The notes below the pieces were generated by a model. The model was not told where the DNA came from. It saw only the letters and a list, made by a program, of their open reading frames with translations, and made no database searches. Shown here in pieces: positions 37,475 to 48,778 of a stretch of DNA of 64,000 nucleotides. Positions within the stretch are counted from its first letter, which is position 1; the number at the start of each line of letters is the position of its first letter. The position numbers and the translations under genes were made by a program. Source of the stretch: Phialocephala subalpina (lineage: Eukaryota; Ascomycota; Leotiomycetes; Helotiales; Mollisiaceae); contig FJOG01000005.1 of the NCBI GenBank assembly GCA_900073065.1, forward strand, positions 806,001-870,000, given 5' to 3'.

Positions 37475-38223
37475 CGCGATGCCAGCTCTAGACTAAAGGG
37501 GTAGGTCTGAGGATAGAGAAAGAAGGGGACCAAAAATTAGAGAGTGATTTTCCAGAATTGCGAATTCGCGTCGCCACTACGTAGACAAAAAAAAAAGATG
37601 CTGCATCTTGCCGCAGAGCCCTATTGATCTGCACAGAACCTACTGCAGGAACGTATCTTTGCACATTGATCATCCTCTACTTACCCGAATTGATCATGTC
37701 TGATTCGTGGTTGAGGACTGATTTGCAGAGCACCCGCAAAAGGGTCCACCCTGCTGGATATGACGACAGCCCGCGTTCAGGCTTCCGGAGCCATAACAAT
37801 AGTCTGAGACAGGGGCAGCACTACTGCTCGGTTATTTTATTAGGGTCTGGACTTAGCTTTATCAGTGGGCCCGAAGCATCGTTGAGCAAAAAGCTTTCTT
37901 GCGACCTCACTGGCTTTCCGAATTGAGGTGGTAATTGCTAGCTGAGCTGTCGCTCGAAAATACTGATCTCGGGCGTAGATCCCGGTCGTAGATCCCGGGC
38001 GTAGATCTCGGGGCCGCGAGGTTCAGCTCCAGAAAATCATAGCTCTGTCTGACATCGTACTGGCAGACGGAGCTCGGGAGCTGTTTGTAAGGCTCTCAAC
38101 AGAAGTAAACATATGAAAGCCCTGTAGAGTGTAGTTTCTGTCAAAGGTGACAGACTTGCCAAGGTAAACATTTTCCTCCAGAAAGTTTACCTCACATTTG
38201 CGACTGCAGACTTCGCTTTCACC
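37475..38223. promoter_or_regulatory. Shared divergent promoter region of the P450 and acyltransferase genes
   Basis: About 750 bases separate the two start codons. No gene is supported inside. It contains the 13-bp repeat array at 37969-38007, listed separately. Confidence 0.5.
37969..38007 (+). promoter_or_regulatory. Three-unit 13-bp direct repeat array
   Basis: Three units close to CCGGGCGTAGATC follow each other without gaps: 37969-37981, 37982-37994 and 37995-38007, and a partial unit follows. Each unit holds a CGG-containing core, which is what Zn2Cys6 regulators often bind. The location in the shared promoter makes a regulatory role plausible but unproven. Confidence 0.5.
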
Positions 38224-39698
38224 ATGGGTTCAACAGGGTCTTTGGTGCACCAGCTATCACCAGTGGATCACCTCTCACCTCGCGTCCACGTGCCTAAGCT
38301 TCTGTATTTCGCTTCCGACGAGGAACCTGATGTTCTCGTGAAGACGTTCCGTGAAGGGCTTGCAAAAAGCATCTCGGCATTGCCTATACTTGGAGGCTCT
38401 GTTGGGTTGCTGCCAGGAGCTGCACAGAAGGGAACTCTTGCCATTCAAGCGCCATTTTTTAAAGCTGAAGACAGTAACCAACTCTTTTCTTTGCGTCCAC
38501 TCTTCAATTTTGCTGCGTCGGAAATTGTTTTGGCTCTGTTTTTTCTTCTTCGAAAGCACTATACTAACTCGTTGTAGTCCTCTCCGTGAAGGATGTGCGC
38601 ACTAAGTATGACTTCAAAGATATAAAGTCGAGGCACTTCCCTCCGGACGCAGTCAATGGCGAATTGTTCGCGGCAGAGGTAACAGCAAATCCAAAACGAG
38701 TGCTACATGCTCAGGCAAACCTCATTCGAGGCGGCGTAGTACTTGTCTTTGCCATCCACCACTGTGTCGTAGATGAGACGGGTATCTTCGATGTGGTGAA
38801 ACTATGGTCAACATTCTGCCGTGGAGCTGATGGTTCGAGCCTTGTCAAGCCAGAATGGACTGATAGAACACCTCTTATGAAAGGCGAGGGCACCGGTCGT
38901 CTGGCAGATCACCCTGAATACAATCTACTCCCAGAAGAGAAGTCAGCAACCATCGAATCCAAACCGACCGAGTATATCTCAAAAGCTTCCGGCACCTCTT
39001 CCTCGGCAATATTCTTCTTTTCCGACGATTCTTTGGCACGGCTGAAGAGTTCTGCAGAGCAAAAGGCAGACGGTGACTGGATTTCTACCAACGATGCATT
39101 GTGTGCTCTTGTTTGGAGTCGAGTAACGAAGGCCCGCCGCACAATCGGTATGGGGGACGCCACATACTCCATGTTCAATATGATTGTCAACGGACGCGGC
39201 CGAATGGAACCGCCGATGTCTGAAGAATATATGGGCAATGTTGTCTTCGTCTCCAAGGCAATCTCTGGACTGGACACGTTGACCTCCTCATCAGACCTCG
39301 CAGATGTTGCATCGATAATTCGGAAATCCGTGCTCGAAGTCGATAATAAAGCGATCAAGGATAAGGTAAAGGCTGTTGCGTCAGTCGATGATATTGGGCG
39401 CCTCGCTCCGGGAGGGTACAGTTCGTTCGGACGCAACGTCGGTTGTACTTCATGGGCCAACCAGGAGTACTACTCGCTGGACTGGGGTAAGGCACTCGGA
39501 GGTAGGATCGAAAGGGTTCGCTGGCGGAAGACCATCAGTGATGGCATCTTCGTGATCTTTCCACGCATCTCGCTTGAAGCTGGGTCTGGTGCGGGCGGCA
39601 GTGGATTGGAGGTGTATATTGGGTTGGAGAAGGAGCCGCTCGAGTTATTGCGCAAGGATAAAGTGTTCAACCAGTATGCTGAGTGGAGATGTTCTTGA
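38224..39698 (+). CDS. BAHD/trichothecene-acetyltransferase-type acyltransferase
   Basis: Two exons, 38224-38473 and 38578-39698, giving 456 residues; the intron has an ACTAAC branch site and its removal joins FFKAED to ILSVKDVRTKYDF. The N-terminal region (LSPVDHLSPRVHVPKLLYF) is typical of the transferase family. The catalytic HxxxD motif is HHCVVD in VLVFAIHHCVVDETG. The second family signature, DFGWG in plants, appears as YSLDWG. These enzymes transfer an acyl group from CoA to a hydroxyl or amine acceptor, in the cytosol. No signal peptide is seen. It is divergent from the P450 and could acylate its product (inference). Confidence 0.88.
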
Positions 39699-40562
39699 AG
39701 CTTGTCTGTCTGAGCCAGATGCAAGTAGCAATTAGCAGTGGAGTAAAGTTAGAATATATTGCCACTCTTCACCGCCTCAGTTTCTCATCTAAGAAAATCA
39801 CGACTCTCACCCCACCAAGTACTTTCACAAGTACACCGACATTGCTTGGACGAGCTGTACAAGACATTGTGGTTTCCGCGATCACCCTCGAAATCTTGTG
39901 TCACGGTGGGCGTAGCTGCTGAGAGCAAATGATACTACACACCGTCCACGGGTAGTACATATCATACCTAGGACCCGAACCCGATGCCGTCCGGGAAGTG
40001 GCGCATCTACCGAGTTCATCATGGTCAGCCAGAGCGTCCAGAGTCCGGGGTGCAGGCTGCGCCCTTTCAGTGAAGAATAGCATCCACAATGGAAGCGATG
40101 GCTGATTCGCCTTCCCTCTGGCATGCAGTTATCGCGAAGTTGGCGAAGCCGATAGCCGAAACGGCGAGCTGATGCCATAGTATGCGTCCTTTGTCCTGAG
40201 CTCTGAACAAGCTGTGGCATCACCATCTCAATATATGATGCATCCAATGGCAACATATGGACTTTCTATATCGTCCAGTAACAGTAGCAGCCTTAGCGCG
40301 GACAGAAGTCTTATGCCGACAGGATGATCATCAGCTACCCCGCGTCAGCCTTTCGTGCTACGATGCATGTTGTGTTTGGCATTGGCTTAATTTGCAACCA
40401 TTTCCAATATTCCATTACAAATTCACGTAAGTCTAATCCCTACAGCGTTCTCCTTCTTAGTTGATAAAGGTCCATGATATCTTCTCCATCTGTCAAACCA
40501 TCCAAATCAGCACAAGCATCAGCTCCATCACCAGAATTACATCCTTCGAACCCGCAATCAAC
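39699..40562. other. Intergenic, no supported gene
   Basis: Spacer between two plus-strand genes. The minus-strand frame 39882-40256 has no motif. Confidence 0.45.
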
Positions 40563-41147
40563 ATGTCTGCAACCTTCGCCAACCCTGGGACGAAAGTCAT
40601 CTCTCCTATTCAACTCGCACACGTTGTGCTGAAGACTCAGCCCTCAAACTTCAAGAAGATGGTCGACTTCTACAAGACCTTCCTCTCGGCAACAATCAGC
40701 CACGAGAACGAATTCATCTCGTTCCTTCGCTACGATGATGAACATCACCGAATCGCAATCGTCGCCATGCCCGATCTTGGTCCTAGAGACCCAAAAGCTA
40801 GCGGCCTCCTCCACGTAGCCTTCACCTTCAGCACTCTCACAGACCTTGCTCTTGCCTACCTTCAACGCAAGGCTCACGGCATTGAACCATATTGGAGTGT
40901 CAATCACGGAATGACCACGAGTATGTACTACCATGATCCAGATGGAAACGACCTCGAGACTCAAGTCGACAACATGAGTACGGATGAAGCGAACAAGTAC
41001 ATGATGACTGAGAGTTTTGCCGAGAATCCGATTGGGGTTGACTTTATGCCGGAAGATCTCATTAAAAGGTTAGAGTCGGGCGAGAGTGATGCATCGATTA
41101 AGAAGAGGCCTGAGAGCGGTCCTCGTGGTGTTCCCACATTTCTCTAA
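40563..41147 (+). CDS. Vicinal-oxygen-chelate (glyoxalase/extradiol dioxygenase-like) protein
   Basis: Single exon, 194 residues from the ATG at 40563; the frame is open to 40461 but the upstream codons look like UTR. The VOC fold is indicated by IQLAHVVLKTQPSNFKKMVD FYK near the start, GLLHVAFTFSTLTDLALAY in the middle, and YYHDPDGNDLETQVD. The two His (LAHVV, LLHVA) and the Glu (DLETQ) match the metal ligands of extradiol dioxygenases and glyoxalases. Fungal proteins of this kind are often labelled biphenyl-2,3-diol 1,2-dioxygenase, but the substrate is not established. It lies 0.9 kb downstream of the acyltransferase on the same strand. No targeting signal is seen. Confidence 0.82.
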   Translation: MSATFANPGTKVISPIQLAHVVLKTQPSNFKKMVDFYKTFLSATISHENEFISFLRYDDEHHRIAIVAMPDLGPRDPKASGLLHVAFTFSTLTDLALAYLQRKAHGIEPYWSVNHGMTTSMYYHDPDGNDLETQVDNMSTDEANKYMMTESFAENPIGVDFMPEDLIKRLESGESDASIKKRPESGPRGVPTFL

Positions 41148-41630
41148 CTGTCGTTGGAGTGGGTCTCGTCTGCAATGCTTTTGCCTATTTATGTTATGTA
41201 TCAATGCTATTGTTGAGGCGGAAATGTCCGGGACGCTCCCCATTTTAATAATGCGCACAAATTCCGAGACTCTCCCCAACATCGCAAGGAGAAAAGATCT
41301 AGTGACGAGAAAATATGATACAACAGACATCAAAGAATCAAAAGCCGAGGAATGTTTTCCCATGCAAAGAACGAGTTCCCTGCCAGTGCAGCCTAGAGTT
41401 TTCGGAGGGATTACATTGCAGTGGCATGATTCTGTGGATACATCGAAATTGAAGTCCACCAATACCATTTGAATGCAGAAGACAAGAACTTAGGAGTCAG
41501 CCTCATGCCTGGAATACAATACTATGGCCAATAGAACCATGATTCCATACAAAGCATACTTCCAGACCTTCGAGAAAGCCGTAGGTGGATTCGTTGCCCG
41601 ATTTGCCCGATTTATTCTCTCTTCGAATTC
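41148..41630. other. Intergenic, no supported gene
   Basis: Convergent 3' regions of the VOC gene and the G-domain gene. Confidence 0.45.
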
Positions 41631-41685
41631 TTACATACTAGCTTTGGCCTTAGCCAGCTCATCGGCGAATTCTCTGATCCAGGCT

Positions 41686-42504
41686 TTAGATTTGGATAAC
41701 TCGCCAGTCAGCGCCGATAGTTCCTCTAGGGCAGCACGGGCTAATTTCCCGTTGCAATCGCGCAAGCTTCATATTTTCCAATTCCGTCTTCTTCGTCAGG
41801 AGGCTCGCAACAAGTTCTGCTTCTGAGCCTATGTAGAATCGTGATGTGTTGAACGGCTCTTTGAGCAGTTTTAATTCCGTAGGTGGTCTCTCAAGCAAGC
41901 TCAGAGCTAATTGTTGACATGATTCCAGATTGTTCTCCAAGTGGAACACGTTTGCTCCCCTTCTGATCATGGATGAGCATTCTCGTGTTCCGTCGAGCCA
42001 GCTGACTCTTTGAATAGGTTCTGAGGGTTCGTACACCTCCCAGTGAGATATGACGAGTCCCACATTTTCGAAATCGGTTCCGAGTTTGCGAAGGAAATCG
42101 ACGAAAGTTTTCATGTTGTCTTCTGCCTCCCTCGTGACATCGGCGAAGACCGTAAAGTCTTTAAGAGCATAGAAATATAGGACCGCCGTGATATCCCAAG
42201 TAGGGCCAATCTGTCCTTCTAAGAAGTGAGAAACTTGGTTGAAAACAGATTCGGCATGCCGACGACCGCTCCAGAATCCAGTAGTATCCGCAAAGGCAAC
42301 CGTCTTGCCATCGATTGTCGTAACTGCAACTGTGGGTTCTTGAGTACATACAGCATCGCCGAAGCTATCGTTGATGGGATAGTTGGATCCAGTGATGTTG
42401 TTGACGAATGTAGTTTTGCCCGCGCTTTCTTGGCCGAAGACTAAGATGATGCGTACATCGGGAGGTATCTTGATCGATGTTCTTACATCGTCTACCGCTG
42501 TCAT
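41686..42504 (-). CDS. P-loop G-domain (AIG1-like) protein with a probable C-terminal frameshift
   Basis: 272 residues as read. The P-loop is GQESAGKTT at residues 24-32, and the second G motif is DTTGFWSG. No clear NKxD motif is visible. The pattern fits the small fungal AIG1/septin-like G-domain proteins that usually end in a coiled coil. Here the last 20 residues are atypical. Another frame beginning at the same point continues as a heptad-rich helix, ALEELSALTGELSKSKAWI, to a TAA at 41631-41633. A one-base insertion near 41766 (around an AAGCTT) would explain this. So the natural protein may have ended at 41631. The function of fungal members is unknown; a membrane or stress role is only a guess. 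Confidence 0.7.
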   Translation of the reverse strand: MTAVDDVRTSIKIPPDVRIILVFGQESAGKTTFVNNITGSNYPINDSFGDAVCTQEPTVAVTTIDGKTVAFADTTGFWSGRRHAESVFNQVSHFLEGQIGPTWDITAVLYFYALKDFTVFADVTREAEDNMKTFVDFLRKLGTDFENVGLVISHWEVYEPSEPIQRVSWLDGTRECSSMIRRGANVFHLENNLESCQQLALSLLERPPTELKLLKEPFNTSRFYIGSEAELVASLLTKKTELENMKLARLQREISPCCPRGTIGADWRVIQI

Positions 42505-43592
42505 TTGAGATGATTGAATGTGATGTCGGAGGTCTTCTCTGAATCATTTGAGATCAGCTGTTGTTTGGTGTTCTTTCTTTGATTTCTGCTGAGTTCATTG
42601 ATGGGAGAAACTAGCTTCCTGACTACTAGGAATGTGAAATTCTCATTCCAGACCCGGAATGTTGTGAGAGTTCTCTACGGCACGTGATGCAGCAAGCTGC
42701 TCACGGATCGCTCCTTCTTTCCAGGCGACATCATGTTAGATTTGTGATGAGAAAGAATGAGAGGTTAAGAGTGAGGAGATGGCAAGAGGATTGTTTTACT
42801 CGTGTTAACGACAACTCTCCTTCTCAAAGCAGGAAATGAGTCTACGCATACCCGCTTCTATCCTTCCACTTTCGTTCGCGACACGACCAACCTGAATTTG
42901 GGTTGCATTGGAGAAAAACACTCGCCATACCAGATGACTTAAATTGGATTGAACGCTGGAAGGTGATATCGCGCTGGCAGATTGAAAAGGCAAAGTCTGA
43001 GTGCTCAATGGGATCACGAGTCTCGGAGAGCGGTGGCCGCTTTTACTGCAGATGGGAACTTTTCAAAGTCAAGTTTGTAGCTTTACTTATTGAGTTCATT
43101 TGACATTTAGTTTACCCAGATCAAAAGTTGATTAATTGTCTACGGGTCAAGGAGGAATCAAGAGTTTGACAGTGCAACCGAGATGAGAAAGGGGGCTCGG
43201 CAAAAAGTACTTTTGCCTCAGTCTTTCGCGATTCTGTCCGCAGCCTTCCAGAATGCACTGACTTCGAGTTCTGAGAGTACGTCATTGATGACAGTAGATT
43301 TTGAACACCAACATCATTGGAAGCCACAGACAGACGGCCTGACCCAGGCCCAGAACCGGAACGTCACGTGGTCACCAGCACCCCAGTCCGAATGGTAATG
43401 CTAACTTACTGATATAAGAGTTCTTTTACCCACTGTGCAAAGTTTCTATCACAGAAATAACAGTTCTATAGACAGTCGTTGCGGCTTCACAACTGTATAA
43501 CGCAGTGCGATTCCCAGCCTCGAGCCCCTGCTATTGCAAAACTCCATCCAATTTCTGAAATTTAACCATTCACGCCTCACGAGAACACCATA
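42505..43592. other. Intergenic, no supported gene
   Basis: Divergent promoter region between the G-domain gene and the 43593 gene. Short open frames only. Confidence 0.45.
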
Positions 43593-44388
43593 ATGAACTC
43601 CCCCAACAATGTCCCAGTAGCACAGAAGCGCTTTTGTGACCTACCTTACGATATTCTATTCTTACTCTTCGATGAAATCATTGCATCTGAGAGGATCATT
43701 GACCTCGCTGGGCCGGAACACTCTAAGGACCTTCGAAAATTAGATACTCTAGGTCAGCTATCTCTATCGCGTCTCGTATTTATCGTAGCAATCAACAAAT
43801 GGTTTGATATGAAACCTGGACTGAAGAGAATAAGACCTCGCGGGTAAGTCATCTTCTCCCGAAACTTCCCCTTGCGATTGATACGGAGAAACCTTGAGAC
43901 GGGGTGTTGCAATGCATATGACACGCCTTTAGATTCCTGAGACGTTCATACTAGCTGTAAGACTTCTGAGAGAACCATACTGACGCGACCATCCCACATT
44001 CAGAGAGATTTGGATTCCTATCACTACAACGTTCTATCTCGATCTGAGACCTTCGTTTTGGGAAATCGTTTTCAGTAGTTGGGCACCTTATATAAAAAAC
44101 CAGACGTCGCAAGGACGTAATGCTCTCCTTAAGTCTATTTTGATGACAGAGTTCTCGAACCCGCGGTTGTGGCTGACCGACAGGATCTGGGCTGACGTTT
44201 TGGTGACCCAAGAATTTTGTAGTCTGCGTTGGCCCTGTAACTGCTGCTGCCCTGATCTCCCGTGTGTCGGATGGGAAGTGGGGAGCTTAAAAGTCCCAGG
44301 GACTGTGGAAGAATGGACCAATGTCGACTTTGAGAGGACATCGTCCTATGGGGTGGGCCCAAAGACCGAGCGCTCGAGTCGAGGATGA
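43593..44388 (+). CDS. Hypothetical protein
   Basis: Two exons, 43593-43843 and 44004-44388, giving 211 residues. The first exon encodes MNSPNNVPVAQKRFCDLPYD, in which the DLPYDILFLLFDEI part recalls an F-box start, but the domain is not convincing. The intron has a GTAAGT donor, a CTGAC branch site and a CAG acceptor, and joins in phase to EIWIPITTTFYLDLRPSFW. Exon 2 has a Cys cluster (CNCCCPDLPCVGW). No known family is recognised. Confidence 0.5.
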
Positions 44389-46035
44389 ACGCGAACCGGA
44401 GCATATTTGTAGGTTGTAGGCCGAGTATGGAGGTGGCGCTGAGCGTTCCAAGAGGTCATAGTTATGGGAGGAACGTCAACGCGCGATGTAATACGAAGAC
44501 ACGAAAGGCAATAAGTTCGTTTCGGAAATAGATAGAGCAGTGAGCATTGTGTCTTGCAATGTAAACATCTCATAATATCAAGTCAGAATGGCCCTTTCGA
44601 TTGAGAAGAGCAGTGATGATGGCGAGATCGGGAAGGAAATATCGATAGCATTGCATATTTTAGACTTCTTCTTGGAGGCTTGGTACCCAAAAGGTGAGGA
44701 GGGACAAGGACTTTTTGTATTGTGTCTCCCGAACGTGATTGTGGGGGCAAAATCCCACCTGGCGATTTACTCTGGGTCTATAATGGTACCGATGTCTACT
44801 TGGCTAGGACTGGCTCATGAGAAATAACTCGCCTTAACTTGTGACTTTCGTGACTCGTGAACAACAAACAATATGGAGATACAAAGCGCCAGGTCCTAGC
44901 GACTTGGCCATGTCCTCGAACGAGTCAGAAGTGCAGACGAACCGAGAATGAGAATGAGTAAGCGGAGACCAGGTGTCTTTTGTACATTCGTTTGCTCGTA
45001 ATCTTCAAGTCAGAAAAGCTACCTCCGGCGTTGTCAATCTCCCAGTTCTGCCCGGACTTTCTCGGGAGGGCTGCGAGCAGGGCTGAGCTGGTCGCCCTAT
45101 GAAAATTCTGACAGAGGAAGAGAGTGGCCCAGAAAGCCCAAAGAAGCCTGGGAGGCTGAAAGTACTAGTGATTGGTAGTGGCCACGACATCGAAAAGGAT
45201 CGTACTTGCCTTCCCCGACACCTTATCGCTTATCCCACACTGATCGTTTGTCCGAAATTCGCAGCCCCAGGTTTATACTCCTTTCGCTGGCTCGTCTGGG
45301 AAATTTCTCATAAGGCGACAGAGCTTCTAAACACGATGCTTAGCTCCGTCTCCCTCATGAGACCCCTCAGCCTTCGAAGAGTGATAAGCTAATGAAGAAG
45401 ATCCGACAAGGCGGGATGGATCGCCTTGCCTTCGAGCCGCCCAAGACCTCGAGAGGTTCTTGCCTATCTTGTGTTGAACATTTCCCGCGGAGTTACAGCT
45501 ACGAGGTTGTTTCAATCCCACAAGCACGTCTCGTGGCGTTATCCCGAGGCGACAAAATGATTCCTCGACACCACGCCTAGCTTTGCATTCCTCGGAAGAC
45601 CCCATCCCGCCAACGACGTCGGGTCAATCATAGTGACAGGTCGGACAATATTCAAGCTGGATCATCAGACATAGTACCACAATCAACACACCGAGTACGG
45701 TCATATTCCTTCCAGAGGTTGCAAGTGACGCCGTGGTTCCGATGTTGGAGCAAACAAAGAGCCTCGACACTGGACGTCGACTTCCTATTTGCTTGCTCAC
45801 GGAAAATATACATCCAGCTTGCGGGAGTTTGCATCTTGTACAACATTTACAGCTCATGCAAGGTGGACCGGTATGCTTTCTCGTGGAATATTAGAGTCCA
45901 GTGTACTCTGGTGAACTCCAAGGCAAAAGAAAGCCAAAACCCATAGTTTGTACGACCACCCTCCAGAGGCAGGCATATAAAGTTTCATTGCTCTGCATCT
46001 TTCAAGATACCAAATCGAAAGCAAAGACAACAATC
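44389..46035. other. Intergenic, no supported gene
   Basis: About 1.6 kb. Several open frames of 60-97 codons overlap on both strands; none has a motif. Confidence 0.4.
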
Positions 46036-46758
46036 ATGTATTTACCACGCATCGATAGTGGCCCTCCTTGGGGGGCCTACGGACGACGGTGTAACGACGA
46101 CCTTTTAATATCCAACCTCCCCCAGCAATCGCCATATGGCATTCCATCTCTTTTGGGCGGCTACGGTCTCCCTTACGTGTACCCTCATGGCAGAAATCCC
46201 TATCTTCAAACCCAATTTGGCGCCGGACTTGGGATTGGACCGAGCTATCCTCCTCTCCGAAACAGGGGAGAATTTGGACGTATCGGTAGCTCTCCCTTCC
46301 GACACCTACACGGCGAAGACACACGGTTTGGACGGAGTTCATCTTCTCACGGCAATTCTTACCGCCGCTCTCATTCACGCTCTGGGAACGCGGATCAGAT
46401 ATTCCCAGTCGTCGCGCCCACTTCGGCGCGTATACTCGGAAAGACTTTGTCGTGACAATTCCTGTAACAGTCGCCCAACCAATATTGTTCACTGTCTGTC
46501 CAGGAGTAACCCGACCACAACAAGTACATCGCCGAATCACCATCCCCACCTCCGTCAGCAAAGAAGTGATCCATGACAAGCTTGAGCGAGTAATAGATGG
46601 TTGGATCTGGGGTTACGCTGTGAAGGTCTTCCTGAAGAGTGGCAAGAGTATACCGTTGGATAGGATCGGTAGTGAGGAATTGCGGAGGGCGTTGGAAGAT
46701 GAAAATATCGAGCAATTTTATGTGGAAAAGCTTCGAGAAGGCGACAAAGCGCATTGGT
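46036..46758 (+). CDS. Hypothetical protein, two reading frames needed
   Basis: The ATG at 46036 opens MYLPRIDSGPPWGAYGRRCN, a Gly/Pro/Ser/Arg-rich segment that runs to TGA near 46455. From about 46430 another frame is better: YTRKDFVVTIPVTVAQPILF, then LERVIDGWIWGYAVKVFLKS, ending in DKAHW at 46758. Either a very short intron (donor GTATAC near 46427, acceptor AACAG near 46467) or a frameshift joins the two. No family is recognised. Confidence 0.4.
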
Positions 46759-47337
46759 GATAACATCTGGTGAAGATGAGTGGGAGCTGGGATCGATGTC
46801 GAGTATATGCCAGCTTGGTGTTGTGGGAATTGTGGGAGTTTCGTTACTGGTCGATACGAATAGGCGAGTTGGAACTGGAAGTAATGTTAGATCAGATTGT
46901 TTGTGCTGGGGGTGGGATACATTACATGATTGAGAATTGAAATCTCCCGCCTCCAGATTCAACTCCAGCCCACTTGACTCGATCATATGCGGCATCTCTG
47001 TTTCAGCTAGACCTGTTCTCAGCCTTAGCTTAGCATCCAAACATCACAATCGTAGCTGTGTTGAACAAGACTTGCTGTGTACCTTCCTGTGAAAGCCACT
47101 TTGAGAGATGTACATTATGATCTGCCACCCTTGCAGCGCAATAAGAAGCTTCCACAACGATAGATAGTAGCGGAAACGCACAAATATTCCACAGAAATCC
47201 AACACGCAACAAACATTCGATCAATATCCAGCTATAAAAGGGCTTTCTGACATTGGCGAGGAGCTTGCCAGCACAGAGGTAGGTTGAGGACGCCGGGTTG
47301 TCCGAAAACCTTCAGCTAGGATGAGGCGTGCAACAAA
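46759..47337. other. Intergenic, no supported gene
   Basis: Spacer with no recognised element. Confidence 0.4.
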
Positions 47338-47856
47338 ATGTCTGAATGTCTGAATGTCCGAAGTCAACTTCACCGCCCATGCACTTTCAACGCCGATCTC
47401 AGATATCCTCCCACCCTCAACCACAGGTCGACCCCAAATCATCAAAATCTCAACAACAAAAACTCCAATCATCTATCCCTCATAGGTCAAGAATCTAAAG
47501 ACCCCCAGGAAGCTTTTACTCGCCTGGGCAGTGCACTAGCATTATAGTTGTTATGTAGTGAGGATGAGGGCGTTGAAACGCATCCAACCTCCGGCCAAGC
47601 TGAGATCCTAAAATCTGCGATCAGACGTGCAACAGAAGATTTTCAATATCCTGAGATATTTGGGACTTTGGAGTGAATTGAGCCAGATAAGGAGGCTGCG
47701 GAGGAGGCGAGGTTGGCGAAAATTAAGCAGGAGCAGGCGATTAAGATGGGTAAAAGAGGGCATGCTCTTGGTCCTAAACTTCTCTTGGTTGATCGATTGA
47801 GAATGAGGGCTGGTGCTAATGACATGCTGGTCATGGACATCACTGTCGCTCAGTGA
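47338..47856 (+). pseudogene. Relic open frame with two in-frame stops
   Basis: From the ATG at 47338 a single frame runs 173 codons to TGA at 47854-47856, interrupted by TAG at 47545-47547 and TGA at 47674-47676. The 3' two thirds look coding: THPTSGQAEILKSAIRRATE, then DKEAAEEARLAKIKQEQAIK and GHALGPKLLLVDRLRMRAG. No family is recognised. It is convergent with the DUF3176 fragment, 52 bases away. Confidence 0.4.
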
Positions 47857-47908
47857 TGTTCAAAGTGCTGTCCCACTTCAACTTTCCCCACTCCTCGAGT
47901 AAAGGAGG

Positions 47909-48778
47909 TCATATCACTTCCAGCCCCTCTTCCCTTGCAATTACCTTCACATTTAGTTTCTTCGCCTCCACGTCCATTCCACTCTTCCTCCCATCCCATC
48001 CAATCACAACATCACCACCACAACTATTGATCCCAACCAAGAATGGCGCCACAGCCGAAGTCCTCCAAGCCCCAGTCCACATCCCCACCCTCACAATACA
48101 GACAGCAGTCGCCCCCAGAAACCCCACACTCAACAATATCAGCACTGCAGGTAACGCCATCCAAGCCCACTTCACACCAATGCAAGCTCTCGACTCCAGC
48201 ACATCTCCCACTGCCCACATCTCCATCCCTCCGTCTCCCCTTTGCCTCATCATACCCGTTATTGCCCCTGTCAATCCACTCACGTATTGATCTACACTTT
48301 CCAGTGTCGCGGTGTCATTGAGATACATCATTGTCAGCACCTGAGGACCTTGGGTGTCCATAGCGTTAGATTCAAAGGCTTCAAGGCAGTTGTTTACGTC
48401 GTCGTCGTACATCCAGGACATGTATTGGTTGAGCCCGAGACCGATTAGGTAACTGGGATTCCAGACGCAAGAGGATTCGGTATAGCGGAGTGGTGAGCCG
48501 GGAGAGGGGTTGTTTTGGACAAGGGTATTATTTGTGCTGATGGCCACGGGAGTCGTGTCGGAGAGGGTATCTGCGATGCGACATTGTGTCCAGGTCCCGT
48601 CGCGGAGAATTTTGTCGGTGGTGAGGGAGAATGTGAGGTTGGGAGATGTGGTGATTTCCGTGGCTGTAATGATTGTTTTCTTCAAAGGAGTAGTAGAGAA
48701 GACCGCTTCACTGAGGACGGAATTGATAATCTTAGCGCTGTAGGTCTGGATGCAGGGGTAGAGGGAGCAACGAACAGC
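47909..48778 (-). pseudogene. DUF3176-type membrane protein, C-terminal half only
   Basis: The minus-strand frame opens abruptly at about 48778 with RCSLYPCIQTYSAKIINSVL and runs to a stop at 47909. It has many N-glycosylation sites (NLT, NNT, NDT) and then a membrane segment, VKWAWMALPAVLILLSVGFL, followed by a short cytosolic tail. This is the layout of the second half of DUF3176 proteins. The N-terminal membrane segments are missing, and the upstream sequence is a HET-protein fragment in another frame. There is no start codon of its own near the break. Confidence 0.65.

Noticed and set aside
39882..40256. Minus-strand frame of 124 codons between the acyltransferase and VOC genes
   Set aside because: Arg/Cys-rich random-looking composition, no motif.
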